Assembly: GCF_000196495.1 (NCBI RefSeq)
Contig: NC_011313.1
Span: 930,001-994,000 of the forward strand
Length of the DNA stretch: 64,000 nt
Reading direction: 5' to 3'
Source: Aliivibrio salmonicida LFI1238
Lineage (GTDB): Bacteria > Pseudomonadota > Gammaproteobacteria > Enterobacterales > Vibrionaceae
Shown piece after piece: positions 7,892-16,933 of the stretch. The number at the start of each line of letters is the position of its first letter. The first letter of the stretch is position 1. The notes beneath the pieces were generated by a model. The model was not told the DNA's origin, did no database searches, and saw nothing but the letters and a program-made list of their open reading frames with translations. Position numbers and translations under genes: made by a program.

Positions 7892-8911
7892 TTACGCCTT
7901 ATTTCTTTCTACACCACGAAAGAAGATTGGAAACAGTTGTATTAATCGATAACATATCCAAATCAATAAACTGGTTACAATCACAGCGACAACAATAGAT
8001 GAAGCTCGATACAAAATAGCAAAGAAGGCGTCTTTTTGACCCGGTATTGCCCCTGTAATTGGGATGGTTAATGCAGCCATTGCAGAAAAACCGATACCTT
8101 TCATTACTGGTTTGTCACTGGCTAACCACTTACAAAAATACCCTGAAGCAATAGCAAAACTTAAGATGTATAAAATAGGATTTTCATACAAATCATATAA
8201 GAGTAACTGAATCGCCATTGCGGCTAAACATCCTGCAACGGTTCCTATAATACGAATACGAGCCATCGCAAAAGACCCCACTAACGTCATAGGAGAGAGC
8301 ATGATTAACATAGACGCTTGCGCTGATAATGAATCATTCAAATTACCTATTTCAAAAATAAAAAAAACGACCATTGCAACCATCCAGCCAAGAGCCGTTT
8401 GCTCTAACATTTCTCTTGGATCTTTACTCTGCCCTTCTACTTTTAATATGGGTTTACTCTCTTCGACTGGATCAGGGAAAAAATAAAAAGCAAACGCACT
8501 AATTGGTACAACCATAACAGCTGCAACCCAAACTCCAATAATGAAATTTTCTAAGTCAAAGTTAGCGTAAGAACCAAAATTCAATAGGATTGAGCCAATG
8601 AGTAACCCGGTATAACCAAATAAATAACTCGCTTTATAGTGCATGGCATGGCATTTAAACAAAAGTAATAGGCCTACTGCTACTGTCATTAACATTGGAT
8701 AAGGTTGCAGAAAACCAACGATTAAAGAAACCTGAATACTTACCCAAAAAATACTGACCATTAATTGAATAAACATCTCTGAATGCCAGCGATTCAAATT
8801 AGATAACACGAATAATGGCAATAACGTACCAAACATCCCATTTGACCACCCCAATAATGTACACATTGCAAAACCTGCAACACAACCAAACCATATTCGT
8901 AATGCTTTCAT
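7892..8911 (-). CDS. DUF2955 inner-membrane protein of an efflux system
   Basis: A 339-residue polytopic protein with about ten hydrophobic segments in two halves, separated by a polar loop at roughly residues 150-170 (FPDPVEESKPILKVEGQSKDP). It looks like the DUF2955 group related to FUSC/aromatic-acid exporter permeases, which pair with HlyD-type periplasmic adaptors. The HlyD gene ends 13 bases upstream on the same strand, so the two form an operon. Export substrates of this class are mostly unknown, with aromatic acids and drugs proposed. The divergent LysR gene probably regulates it. Confidence 0.75.
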   Translation of the reverse strand: MKALRIWFGCVAGFAMCTLLGWSNGMFGTLLPLFVLSNLNRWHSEMFIQLMVSIFWVSIQVSLIVGFLQPYPMLMTVAVGLLLLFKCHAMHYKASYLFGYTGLLIGSILLNFGSYANFDLENFIIGVWVAAVMVVPISAFAFYFFPDPVEESKPILKVEGQSKDPREMLEQTALGWMVAMVVFFIFEIGNLNDSLSAQASMLIMLSPMTLVGSFAMARIRIIGTVAGCLAAMAIQLLLYDLYENPILYILSFAIASGYFCKWLASDKPVMKGIGFSAMAALTIPITGAIPGQKDAFFAILYRASSIVVAVIVTSLLIWICYRLIQLFPIFFRGVERNKA

Positions 8912-8923
8912 CGTAGCCTCACA

Positions 8924-9991
8924 CTAATAAATATAATGTAAATAGCTGATCATCACGATCAAGCTGTGTCCAATATAATCAATGATATTGTTGCCTGACG
9001 TATAAATAATAACCGTAGCTCTAGAACCCACAAATAAGCGCGGTGACAAGGACTCAGAGCTAATCAAGTTCACTCTTACTCGTTGAGCGTCACGTACCCA
9101 ACGATTACTGACTTCAACACTGCTTAACTGTCCATTAGCCTTCTGCTGCGCCGACGCGACACCATAATCTCGGCTTTCAACGGTTAATGGAAAAACCTCA
9201 CCAGGCATTGCATCATAAGCAACTTCAGCTTTCATTCCTTTATTCATCTTTGATGTCGCTTTTTCACGATAATCTGCTGAGATCCACAGCGAATCAGTAG
9301 GAATGAACGTCAGTAATGGTTGGTTTGCATTAGCAAATACACCTACGTGTAATTGCATATTAGTGATAATACCTTCATTTTGAGCAATTACTTGTGTGTT
9401 CTCTAAATCAAGTTGCGCTTGTTTTAATGTATTTTTAGCCGATAACACCGCACTACTTTGACCATCTCCTTTCCCTAGTTTCACTTCTAGTGCATGTACT
9501 TTTTGCTTAGCAGCCATAAGGTTTGCCGATGATTGATCTCTTTTAGTTAAGACCGAATCTAATCCAGAGACTGACACCGCTCCAGATTTCGCAAGTCTTT
9601 TAATTCGGTGATATTCACGATTAGCATTATCCGCAGTAACTTGTGTTGTTCTTACGTTTGATCGTGATGCTTCAATATCAGCGACTAATGACGCTTCTTG
9701 CTCTCGAGCTTGAGCCAATGCTATCTCTGCTTTTCTCACCGCTAATTGATATTTTTCATCATCAATTTTAAACAATAATTCCCCTTTCTTTACTAACTGA
9801 TTATTTGTATGGCTAACTTCCACAATGCGGCCAGACACTTCAGGTGAAATCTGAACAACAAATCCTTGTACTTTGCTTTGCGTAGTTAATGGCGTCAATC
9901 TGTCTGACATGACCAGATACGCGGTTACAATGAGAAATAAGACGATTAGGATTCGCATCCATTGTTTAAATTTTTGTTCTGCAGCTTGCAT
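8924..9991 (-). CDS. HlyD/EmrA-family periplasmic adaptor (membrane fusion protein)
   Basis: The 355-residue protein has one N-terminal membrane anchor (about 12-28), a biotinyl-lipoyl half motif (VVQISPEVSGRIVEVSHTNNQLVKKGELLFKID is its region, near 45-77), an alanine- and glutamine-rich coiled-coil hairpin (about 80-195) and a second lipoyl half with beta-barrel (TQVIAQNEGIITNMQLHVG onward). It bridges an inner-membrane exporter, here the DUF2955 protein, to an outer-membrane channel not encoded in the window. The LysR gene diverges from it about 100 bases away. Confidence 0.88.
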   Translation of the reverse strand: MQAAEQKFKQWMRILIVLFLIVTAYLVMSDRLTPLTTQSKVQGFVVQISPEVSGRIVEVSHTNNQLVKKGELLFKIDDEKYQLAVRKAEIALAQAREQEASLVADIEASRSNVRTTQVTADNANREYHRIKRLAKSGAVSVSGLDSVLTKRDQSSANLMAAKQKVHALEVKLGKGDGQSSAVLSAKNTLKQAQLDLENTQVIAQNEGIITNMQLHVGVFANANQPLLTFIPTDSLWISADYREKATSKMNKGMKAEVAYDAMPGEVFPLTVESRDYGVASAQQKANGQLSSVEVSNRWVRDAQRVRVNLISSESLSPRLFVGSRATVIIYTSGNNIIDYIGHSLIVMISYLHYIY

Positions 9992-10092
9992 GAATTTTCT
10001 CGGTAAGGATCTGAATATGCATTATAGAGAATGAAAAGTTTTCGAATAGATGGCAAAATAAGCCATATACGACCTATAAATAGGACAATAAT

Positions 10093-10971
10093 ATGAGCGA
10101 CACTATAAAATCACTGCCTTCTTTTGATGATATTTATCTATTTGTGCTTGTTGTTAGGCATAAAGGCATTAGCTCTGCAGCTAATTTCTCTGGACTACAA
10201 CGCTCAAAAGTCAGTCGTCGTTTACAAGAATTGGAAAAATGCTTAGGCCATCAACTGCTTATTCGAACTACGCGGGCAATAGAACTCACCCAACAAGGTG
10301 AATGGCTGTATCAGCAAGCGTCGAACCCAATTAATACACTTGTCGATGCTAGTCGATTAATGAAAGAACAACATTTAAGCCCAAAAGGCACGTTAAGAGT
10401 AGCTATTCCACCCGCTCTTGGAATGACAGAGGTATTCTCACAGCTCATTGAACAATACATTGATGACTACTCTGAAGTGAAACTTGAAATAGAGCACCAT
10501 GTTCAATCACTTGATCTTCGCCGAGAGAATATTGATCTACAAATTTTACCAAGCTATATTGAACCACTGCATGATGATTACGTTCAGCAACGTTTAATTC
10601 AAATTCCTTACAGTATGGTTACGTCACCAGAATATCTACAGAATAATGGAAAGCCTGACAATATAACTCAGTTGAATAATTTTCATCTGTTAGCCAGTCG
10701 TTATAATAAGAGTCTTTTACCCCAAGGATTAACGTATCATTTATTTAGTGATGATCTTAATTTATTGCAAAGATTGGCGTTATCCGGAAAAGGGATTGCT
10801 TTACTACCCTCAATATTAATAGAGGATAATATTCAATCTGGACAGTTAATTGAAGTTTTACCTAGGCAATCATTCACTGACCTTACGATTACATTAGTAT
10901 ACCCAACACCAAGTTATTTACCTGAAAAGACAAGAATGATGGTAAAATTATTTAGACAAAAATTCTCATAA
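10093..10971 (+). CDS. LysR-family transcription regulator
   Basis: A 292-residue regulator with the standard N-terminal helix-turn-helix (GISSAANFSGLQRSKVSRRLQELEKCLGHQLLIRTTR region, residues 25-60) and a periplasmic-binding-protein-like effector domain (GTLRVAIPPALGMTEV onward). It is transcribed divergently from the HlyD/DUF2955 operon with a 101-base shared spacer, the usual arrangement for a LysR activator and its target. The inducer is unknown. Confidence 0.9.
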   Translation: MSDTIKSLPSFDDIYLFVLVVRHKGISSAANFSGLQRSKVSRRLQELEKCLGHQLLIRTTRAIELTQQGEWLYQQASNPINTLVDASRLMKEQHLSPKGTLRVAIPPALGMTEVFSQLIEQYIDDYSEVKLEIEHHVQSLDLRRENIDLQILPSYIEPLHDDYVQQRLIQIPYSMVTSPEYLQNNGKPDNITQLNNFHLLASRYNKSLLPQGLTYHLFSDDLNLLQRLALSGKGIALLPSILIEDNIQSGQLIEVLPRQSFTDLTITLVYPTPSYLPEKTRMMVKLFRQKFS

Positions 10972-11130
10972 ATAACCTTAATTTTCAATTAATTAACCAT
11001 GATTCAACAATGGCATTTGTGTTTGATTTTAATTTACAAGTGCCATATTCCAACTTGTTAATAAGAATATCATTAGGTCTATAAACATTAAGGAAGCACT
11101 TTTCCTTTATATAGAGCATAGGATATCATC

Positions 11131-11367
11131 ATGAACTTAATTGACTTTACTTTTTCAGATCGAAAGATACTGAAACAATTGCAAATACAAGGTATGACAA
11201 TTAATGAAGCGATTCGATCGATCATGTGTGATATCTATTATTTAAATTATAAAGATCGAGCCATAATGAGAGCAGCAATTCGATTAGTTGGTGAAGAGAG
11301 AAAAGATCAAATAATTACTAATATACAATTTAGTAAAAGAAAGCAGTATATGACTGAAATCAGATAA
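11131..11367 (+). CDS. Small hypothetical protein
   Basis: A 78-residue basic protein that I do not recognise, with the N-terminus MNLIDFTFSDRKILKQ. AGGAT stands seven bases before the ATG, and a strong bidirectional terminator follows directly after the stop, which supports a real gene. It looks all-helical with many Arg, Lys and Ile residues, no membrane segment and no cysteine pair. A nucleic-acid-binding role is conceivable from charge alone. It sits alone between the LysR gene and bioD, transcribed towards bioD. Confidence 0.6.
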   Translation: MNLIDFTFSDRKILKQLQIQGMTINEAIRSIMCDIYYLNYKDRAIMRAAIRLVGEERKDQIITNIQFSKRKQYMTEIR

Positions 11368-11370
11368 AAA

Positions 11371-11402
11371 TAAAGCCAATATCATAACAAATATTGGCTT
11401 TA
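11371..11402. terminator. Bidirectional terminator between the small ORF and bioD
   Basis: A 12-bp perfect stem (11371-11382 TAAAGCCAATAT with 11391-11402 ATATTGGCTTTA) with an 8-base loop lies 4 bases after the small plus-strand gene and 37 bases beyond the bioD stop on the minus strand. Confidence 0.85.
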
Positions 11403-11438
11403 TTGCATTTTAAATCATAAGGCATCAATTTAAAATTA

Positions 11439-12122
11439 TTAAATCTCCATTAAAGAATCAAGATTGATGTATTTACCCATACTCTTGCGCTTAATACTTG
11501 GCATATACGGGATTTCCCCCAGTTTTGGTGCCGGCATCTTATCTTCTAACATCTCGATAATATCAGCGTAATGCTCAGTGCCCGGATTCACTCGGTTTGC
11601 TACCCAACCAACAATGTCTAAACCATCATGCTTTATCGCTTCTTCTGTTAGCATCGCATGGCTTAAACACCCTAATTTAATGCCTACAACTAACACAACA
11701 GGGAGCTTTTCTTGCTGCACCCATGTAGATAAGCAATCGCTTTTAGATACCGGTACACGCCAACCACCCGCCCCTTCAACTAATACGATATCAGATTTGG
11801 CTTTAAGTGATGCTAACCCTTTAGATAAAACAGAATAATCAATCACAATATTCTCAGCAGCCGCCGCGATATGCGGAGAGGTAGGCAACAATAATGCGTA
11901 GGGATTTACTTCATCATAGCTTAACTCTACGTTAGCGACAGAGCGTAAATGAATCGCATCAGAGTTTTGAACACCATCACCTTTATCTTCTGAACCAGCC
12001 GCAATAGGTTTGTAAGCTGCGGTACGTAAACCTTTCATGTTTAACGCATCTAGAATTGCTTTTGAAGCAACGGTTTTACCAACATCTGTATCTGTACCTG
12101 CAATAAAAAATGCATCAATCAT
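11439..12122 (-). CDS. bioD: Dethiobiotin synthetase
   Basis: The 227-residue enzyme closes the ureido ring of dethiobiotin from 7,8-diaminopelargonate, CO2 and ATP. The P-loop GTDTDVGKT is at residues 8-16, followed by the substrate lysine in AYKPIAAG and the VEGAGGWRVP motif. The start at 12122 (MIDAFFIAGTDTDVG) matches the family; a longer frame to 12176 reads back into bioC and is not needed. It is the last gene of the bioBFCD operon, and its start overlaps the bioC stop by eight bases, implying translational coupling. Confidence 0.95.
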   Translation of the reverse strand: MIDAFFIAGTDTDVGKTVASKAILDALNMKGLRTAAYKPIAAGSEDKGDGVQNSDAIHLRSVANVELSYDEVNPYALLLPTSPHIAAAAENIVIDYSVLSKGLASLKAKSDIVLVEGAGGWRVPVSKSDCLSTWVQQEKLPVVLVVGIKLGCLSHAMLTEEAIKHDGLDIVGWVANRVNPGTEHYADIIEMLEDKMPAPKLGEIPYMPSIKRKSMGKYINLDSLMEI

Positions 12123-12942
12123 TACGTATAACTCCATAACCCACCTGATACGTTGCAGGTAAGCGGTTAAATTCATTTTTAAACATTTGATATGCCTCTT
12201 CTACTGCTAATAGCTTTTGCTTACTCAGCAAACCTGACTGTCGGCCACTAGGTAAATGCGTTGCTCCAATGCCTTTTAAATCCTTCATTAAAGCTGTCGC
12301 AGAAGAGTACATCATCTCAACAGGAATGCAGTCTAGTTGATAGGAATGGTTCTCAGATTGCGCTAACGCAAGGTTTACAGCCGATAAGGTAATGAATTCA
12401 TTCACATGTTGATATATATCAACCTTTGACCATGCTTTTTTTAACTCAAACAGAGATCCATCTAGCAAAGTTGAGAATATAACCTTGCCTTTATTTTCGG
12501 TAACTCGTTTCATTTCAGCTAAAGGAACAGATAAATCCTGACACCATTGCAACGCTAAACTAGAAATCACTACATCAAATTCATTCACATCAAAAGGAAG
12601 ATCTTCCGCATCACCTTGAACATAAGAAATGTTATAATCACCGCAACGTTCTTTCGCTTTGACCAGCATTGCATGAGCCAAATCAAATGCAACAACGGTT
12701 GCCCCACGATTCAGCAGTTGTTCACTGCAATATCCAGTACCACAACCGATATCAAGAACACGCACCCCATCTAATTTTATTGGTAAATACGACATAAGAT
12801 GATCCGCGACTTGACGTTGAAACTCTGCCGAGCGATCGTAAGTATGAGCCGCTTTACTAAATGCAGCAGCAATCGCTTCTTTATTTTTACTGTGATTTTT
12901 AATCCAATATTCGGCGTCTATGGCGACAGCTTGATTAACCAT
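12115..12942 (-). CDS. bioC: Malonyl-ACP O-methyltransferase
   Basis: A 275-residue class I SAM-dependent methyltransferase that methylates malonyl-ACP to disguise it as a fatty-acid primer for pimelate synthesis. The SAM loop VLDIGCGTGYCSE begins near residue 63; the acidic strand and the second-substrate motif (GDAEDLPF) follow. BioC proteins start with an AFSKAAHTYDRSAEFQ segment, present here at about 28-43. It lies seven bases after bioF and overlaps bioD, inside the operon. I see no bioH in the window; the pimeloyl esterase must be elsewhere. Confidence 0.94.
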   Translation of the reverse strand: MVNQAVAIDAEYWIKNHSKNKEAIAAAFSKAAHTYDRSAEFQRQVADHLMSYLPIKLDGVRVLDIGCGTGYCSEQLLNRGATVVAFDLAHAMLVKAKERCGDYNISYVQGDAEDLPFDVNEFDVVISSLALQWCQDLSVPLAEMKRVTENKGKVIFSTLLDGSLFELKKAWSKVDIYQHVNEFITLSAVNLALAQSENHSYQLDCIPVEMMYSSATALMKDLKGIGATHLPSGRQSGLLSKQKLLAVEEAYQMFKNEFNRLPATYQVGYGVIRND

Positions 12943-12949
12943 AATTCCA

Positions 12950-14101
12950 TCACCTTAATTCTGTTATCGCTTGAGTAAGCAATTTAATGTCTTTCTCTGA
13001 ATGGTTTGCACTTAACGTCACTCGTAAACGAGCAGTACCCAACGGGACTGTGGGGGGACGAATCGCGGTAGTCCACATTCCCTTTTCTTTTAATGAATCA
13101 GATAAGGCTATCGCGGTTTCGCTGTCACCAATAATGATCGGCTTGATTGGTGTTTGCGTTGTAATAACACCAACACATAATCTTAACTCTGATTCAAATT
13201 GTTGACTTAACTCGTCTAGTTTTTTACGACGCCATTCTTGTTGTTGGATCATCGATAACGCATGTGATAACGCATGTGCTTGTGCTGGTGGCATCGCGGT
13301 TGAATACACATGATGACGAGCAAACTGAGATAAATAATCGCCACACTCAACGTTGCACAATACCGCAGCACCAGACAGACCAAACGCTTTACCAAAAGTA
13401 ACAACGAGAATATCAGGCGTAATTTGATAAAGATCGCAACATCCACGGCCATGACTTCCTAGCACCCCGCACCCATGAGCATCATCCACCATGAACCAAG
13501 CGTTATTTTCTTTCGTTACTCTTGATAACTCAGATAAAGGGGAAAGATCACCGTCCATACTGAAAACGCCTTCCGTTACCACCAAAGAAGGATTACAAAT
13601 TGATGCCTTCAGTAATTTATCTAAGTGTGCTACATCATTATGTTTAAAACGCTTCATGCTCGCAGGTGATAAAATTCCTGCTTCCATCAACGAGGCATGA
13701 TTCAATTTATCTTGAACGACTTGATCGCCTTTTTCTAATAATGAAAACAGAACCGCTTGGTTGGCACTAAAGCCCGAATTAAATAACACAGCACAATCAA
13801 AACCTAACCATTCAGCCAACTGTGATTCAAGATCAGCGTGAGGTTTTGAATAGCCAGTAACTAAAGGTGAAGCACCGCTGCCACTGCCATATAAAGAGAG
13901 GCCCTGTTGCCATGCTTGTGTTAATTCTTGACTGCCGGCTAAGCCAAGATAATCATTCCCTGAAAAATTAAGGTACGATTTACCATCGACACTTAATCTG
14001 GATTGATTACCTTGTTCAATAACCGTTCTGGCACGAGTTAGCCCTGCTTGCTTGCGCAAAGTAAGTGCAGAGCTAATACGTTCACTAAACGCTTGCTTCA
14101 T
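12950..14101 (-). CDS. bioF: 8-amino-7-oxononanoate synthase
   Basis: This 383-residue PLP enzyme condenses pimeloyl-ACP/CoA with L-alanine. Family signatures are NDYLGLAG, GSGASPLVTGYSKPHADLE, the cofactor-stacking HASLMEAG, VTEGVFSMDGDLSPL, DDAHGCGVLG and the Schiff-base lysine in TFGKAFGLSG. The start MKQAFSERISSAL at 14101 overlaps the bioB end by 17 bases; a longer upstream frame reads only bioB sequence. It is co-transcribed with bioB, bioC and bioD. Confidence 0.95.
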   Translation of the reverse strand: MKQAFSERISSALTLRKQAGLTRARTVIEQGNQSRLSVDGKSYLNFSGNDYLGLAGSQELTQAWQQGLSLYGSGSGASPLVTGYSKPHADLESQLAEWLGFDCAVLFNSGFSANQAVLFSLLEKGDQVVQDKLNHASLMEAGILSPASMKRFKHNDVAHLDKLLKASICNPSLVVTEGVFSMDGDLSPLSELSRVTKENNAWFMVDDAHGCGVLGSHGRGCCDLYQITPDILVVTFGKAFGLSGAAVLCNVECGDYLSQFARHHVYSTAMPPAQAHALSHALSMIQQQEWRRKKLDELSQQFESELRLCVGVITTQTPIKPIIIGDSETAIALSDSLKEKGMWTTAIRPPTVPLGTARLRVTLSANHSEKDIKLLTQAITELR

Positions 14102-15137
14102 AAAATAAATCGTTTTTATCAGGGCGAGAAGCCACACGCTCAGCAACGCGATCTAATAATTCATGTTCTTGAACTTCATCTGGCTTTTGAGCCACTTGAT
14201 GGCTGTTCACACCCAGTTTTTTAAATAACTGCATGTCACTGTCTTCATCAGGGTTTGGCGTCGTCAATAATTTACAACCATAAAAAACCGAGTTGGTCCC
14301 TGCCATAAAGCACAAAGCTTGCATCTGTTCATTCATGCTTTCACGACCAGCAGATAGGCGAACCGCTGATTCTGGCATCATGATCCGAGCAACAGCAATC
14401 AAACGAATAAAATCAAATGGGTCTACGTCTTCTGCATCTTCTAATGGCGTACCTTTTACTTTTACAAGCATATTCACAGGTACTGATTCAGGGTGTTGCG
14501 GAAGATTCGCTAATTCAACAAACAGTCCGGCACGGTCATTAACACTTTCCCCCATGCCAATAATGCCACCAGAACAAATCTTCATTCCGGCATCACGAAC
14601 ATGTGATAACGTATCTAAACGATCTTGATAAGTACGTGTCGTAATAATATTGCCGTAAAATTCTGGAGAGGTATCTAAATTATGGTTGTAGTAATCCAAT
14701 CCTGCGCCTGATAATTCGCCAGCTTGATCTGATGTGATCATCCCCAAAGTCATGCATGTCTCTAGGCCAATGTCTTTCACGCCTTTAATCATATCCAATA
14801 GATAAGGCATATCACGTTCTTTTGGATTCTTCCAAGCCGCTCCCATGCAAAAACGCGTTGAACCCGAATCCTTCGCTTTTTTCGCCGCATCAAGCACACT
14901 TTCTACTTCCATTAGACGTTCACGATCGACATCAGTGCGGTAATGAGCACTTTGAGGGCAGTATTTACAATCTTCAGGGCATGCGCCTGTTTTGATTGAT
15001 AACAACGTACTCACTTGCACGTAATTTGCTTCTTGATATTGTCTATGAACAAGTTGAGCTTCAAAGACTAAATCCATAAAAGGCTTATCCATTAAGGCCT
15101 TAACTTCTACTACTGTCCAGTTATGTCTCACTTCCAC
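14085..15137 (-). CDS. bioB: Biotin synthase
   Basis: A 350-residue radical-SAM enzyme that inserts sulfur into dethiobiotin. The [4Fe-4S]-binding CxxxCxxC is visible as ACPEDCKYCPQS near residues 52-63. The residues of the sulfur-donating [2Fe-2S] cluster lie in RFCMGAAW, ETCMTLGM and GGIIGMGES regions plus the RLSAGR arginine. GTG at 15137 is chosen as start, with AAGGA seven to eight bases upstream. It is the first gene of the bioBFCD operon, transcribed from the bidirectional control region that holds the BirA operator. Confidence 0.96.
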   Translation of the reverse strand: MEVRHNWTVVEVKALMDKPFMDLVFEAQLVHRQYQEANYVQVSTLLSIKTGACPEDCKYCPQSAHYRTDVDRERLMEVESVLDAAKKAKDSGSTRFCMGAAWKNPKERDMPYLLDMIKGVKDIGLETCMTLGMITSDQAGELSGAGLDYYNHNLDTSPEFYGNIITTRTYQDRLDTLSHVRDAGMKICSGGIIGMGESVNDRAGLFVELANLPQHPESVPVNMLVKVKGTPLEDAEDVDPFDFIRLIAVARIMMPESAVRLSAGRESMNEQMQALCFMAGTNSVFYGCKLLTTPNPDEDSDMQLFKKLGVNSHQVAQKPDEVQEHELLDRVAERVASRPDKNDLFYEASV

Positions 15138-15199
15138 GTGTAAATTCCTTTAATTTTGTGTTGTTTTTATACTTGGCTAGTCTACGGTTAAACGATACA

Positions 15200-15232
15200 C
15201 TGTCAACCTAAATGAAAGTACAAAGTTTACAA
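15200..15232. promoter_or_regulatory. BirA (biotin repressor) operator
   Basis: CTGTCAACC (15200-15208) and AGTTTACAA (15224-15232) form the two half-sites of a BirA box with a 15-base spacer. This agrees closely with the classical bioO layout TTGTAAACC-N15-GGTTTACAA. It lies in the 106-base divergent spacer between bioB and bioA, ending 11 bases before the bioA start. Biotinyl-5'-AMP-loaded BirA would repress both transcripts. birA itself is not in the window. Confidence 0.85.
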
Positions 15233-15243
15233 CTGGTGAATTA

Positions 15244-16524
15244 ATGAGCAATAGTATCGATTTGGATTTTGACCGTCAGCACATTTGGCATCCGTATACT
15301 TCTACCTTGAACCCTCTTTCTTGTTACCCTGTCACTCACGCGTACGGGGTTAACCTCTATTTAGAAGATGGGCGAGAATTGGTCGATGGCATGTCTTCTT
15401 GGTGGTCAGCTATTCATGGCTACTCCCACCCACATCTTAATCAAGCATTGAAAGATCAAACCGATAAAATGGCACATGTTATGTTTGGCGGTATTACCCA
15501 CCAACCCGCGGTTGATTTATGTAAAAAATTAGTCGAGTTAAGCCCCTCTCGATTAGAGCAGGTTTTCTTAGCCGATTCAGGTTCTGTTGCGGTGGAAGTC
15601 AGCTTAAAGATGGCACTGCAATATTGGCATGCAAAAGGACAACCTCGATCTAAATTCATAACCGTCCGTCACGGTTACCATGGTGATACATTTGCAGCAA
15701 TGTCAGTTACTGACCCTGATAACTCTATGCATGGTTTGTATAAGGGCTTTCTTCCTGAGCACCTATTTGTGGATTCACCGACAAGTAAGTTTGGCGAAGA
15801 ATGGAACCCTAATGACATTATTTCTTTAGAAACGATGTTAGCAGAACATCATAACGACATTGCAGCGATGATCCTTGAACCTATCGTCCAAGGTGCTGGT
15901 GGAATGCGTTTATACCACCCTCAATATCTAAAAGAAGTGCGTCGCTTATGTGACTATTATGGATTACTACTGATTTTGGATGAAATTGCGACGGGATTTG
16001 GTCGAACAGGTAAGTTATTTGCTTGTGAACACGCGGATATTGAACCTGATATTATGTGTATTGGTAAAGCCTTAACGGGGGGGTATATGACACTCTCTGC
16101 GACCTTAACCAGTAAAGTTGTGGCAGATACCGTATGTGGAGGAGACGCAGGTTGCTTTATGCATGGCCCTACATTTATGGGGAATCCGTTAGCCTGTGCC
16201 GTTGCTAATGCAAGTCTAGAGATAATTAAACAAAACCGCTGGCAAACTCAAACTAAACAAATTGAAACCTGTTTTTCAGAGCTATTGCCTACACTAAAAA
16301 AACACGATGTCGTTGCTGATGTTCGCTGGTTAGGGGCAATTGGGGTTGTCGAATTAACAACACCAGTCGAAATGGAAAAAATACAAGCGCACTTTGTTGA
16401 CCAAGGGGTTTGGATCCGACCATTTGGTAAACTTATTTATATGATGCCTCCGTTTATTTCAGAGCCTGAGCACATCACAAAATTAGTTAACGCCATTGAT
16501 AGCGCATTAACCGAATTATTCTGA
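15244..16524 (+). CDS. bioA: Adenosylmethionine-8-amino-7-oxononanoate aminotransferase
   Basis: A 426-residue class III PLP aminotransferase using SAM as amino donor to make 7,8-diaminopelargonate. Signatures are IWHPYTS, the substrate-binding MSSWWSAIHGYSHP, GGITHQPA, the phosphate-contacting DSGSVAVEVSLKMA, RHGYHGDT, LDEIATGFGRTG and the PLP lysine in IGKALTGGY. Length equals that of other BioA proteins. It is transcribed divergently from bioBFCD across the BirA operator and is followed by a strong terminator, so it is a single-gene transcript. Confidence 0.96.
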   Translation: MSNSIDLDFDRQHIWHPYTSTLNPLSCYPVTHAYGVNLYLEDGRELVDGMSSWWSAIHGYSHPHLNQALKDQTDKMAHVMFGGITHQPAVDLCKKLVELSPSRLEQVFLADSGSVAVEVSLKMALQYWHAKGQPRSKFITVRHGYHGDTFAAMSVTDPDNSMHGLYKGFLPEHLFVDSPTSKFGEEWNPNDIISLETMLAEHHNDIAAMILEPIVQGAGGMRLYHPQYLKEVRRLCDYYGLLLILDEIATGFGRTGKLFACEHADIEPDIMCIGKALTGGYMTLSATLTSKVVADTVCGGDAGCFMHGPTFMGNPLACAVANASLEIIKQNRWQTQTKQIETCFSELLPTLKKHDVVADVRWLGAIGVVELTTPVEMEKIQAHFVDQGVWIRPFGKLIYMMPPFISEPEHITKLVNAIDSALTELF

Positions 16525-16542
16525 TTTCCAACGACAGACACA

Positions 16543-16575
16543 AAAAACCGATGCCATATTAGGTCATCGGTTTTT
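16543..16575 (+). terminator. Intrinsic terminator after bioA
   Basis: An 11-bp perfect stem (16543-16553 AAAAACCGATG with 16565-16575 CATCGGTTTTT) ends in a T-run 20-50 bases after the bioA stop. The A-run on the other side lets it also serve the minus-strand small gene ending at 16596. Confidence 0.85.
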
Positions 16576-16595
16576 ATTTTTAGCCGTAATTCGCG

Positions 16596-16802
16596 CTATT
16601 TTTTCGGTTCATTGGTGAAATCATCTTCTACAAGCTTATAGATAATGAAGATAGCCAATTGAAGTAGAGCCATAAGTAGTAAACTCATGATCACATAACG
16701 CTCAGAAAAAATACCAATACCATGTAATACGGTTGATTGGATAACAAACGCACCTACCACACCCAGAATCAACAATTGTAAAAACTTAATGAACTTTAAC
16801 AT
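16596..16802 (-). CDS. Small two-span membrane protein
   Basis: A 68-residue hydrophobic protein with two predicted membrane helices (about residues 6-27 and 36-58) and an acidic/basic tail ending TNEPKK. I do not recognise a named family. AAAGGA lies about seven bases before the ATG (TTTAAAT spacer) on the minus strand, which supports translation. It is isolated between bioA and rimJ. Function unknown. Confidence 0.6.
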   Translation of the reverse strand: MLKFIKFLQLLILGVVGAFVIQSTVLHGIGIFSERYVIMSLLLMALLQLAIFIIYKLVEDDFTNEPKK

Positions 16803-16933
16803 TTAAAAATCCTTTCTATTTATTAATTTTATTCAATAACAAACTGAGTATAACAAACACTTAGCGCTCTGTTTATCTTTCGTTCATTATTCCTATATCA
16901 ATTATTCATTCTAAGAAATCAACAATGCACAAT

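Noticed and set aside
14293..14628. A 111-codon plus-strand frame opposite bioB
   Set aside because: Lies wholly within bioB, whose radical-SAM motifs are intact; composition is typical of reverse-complement translation.
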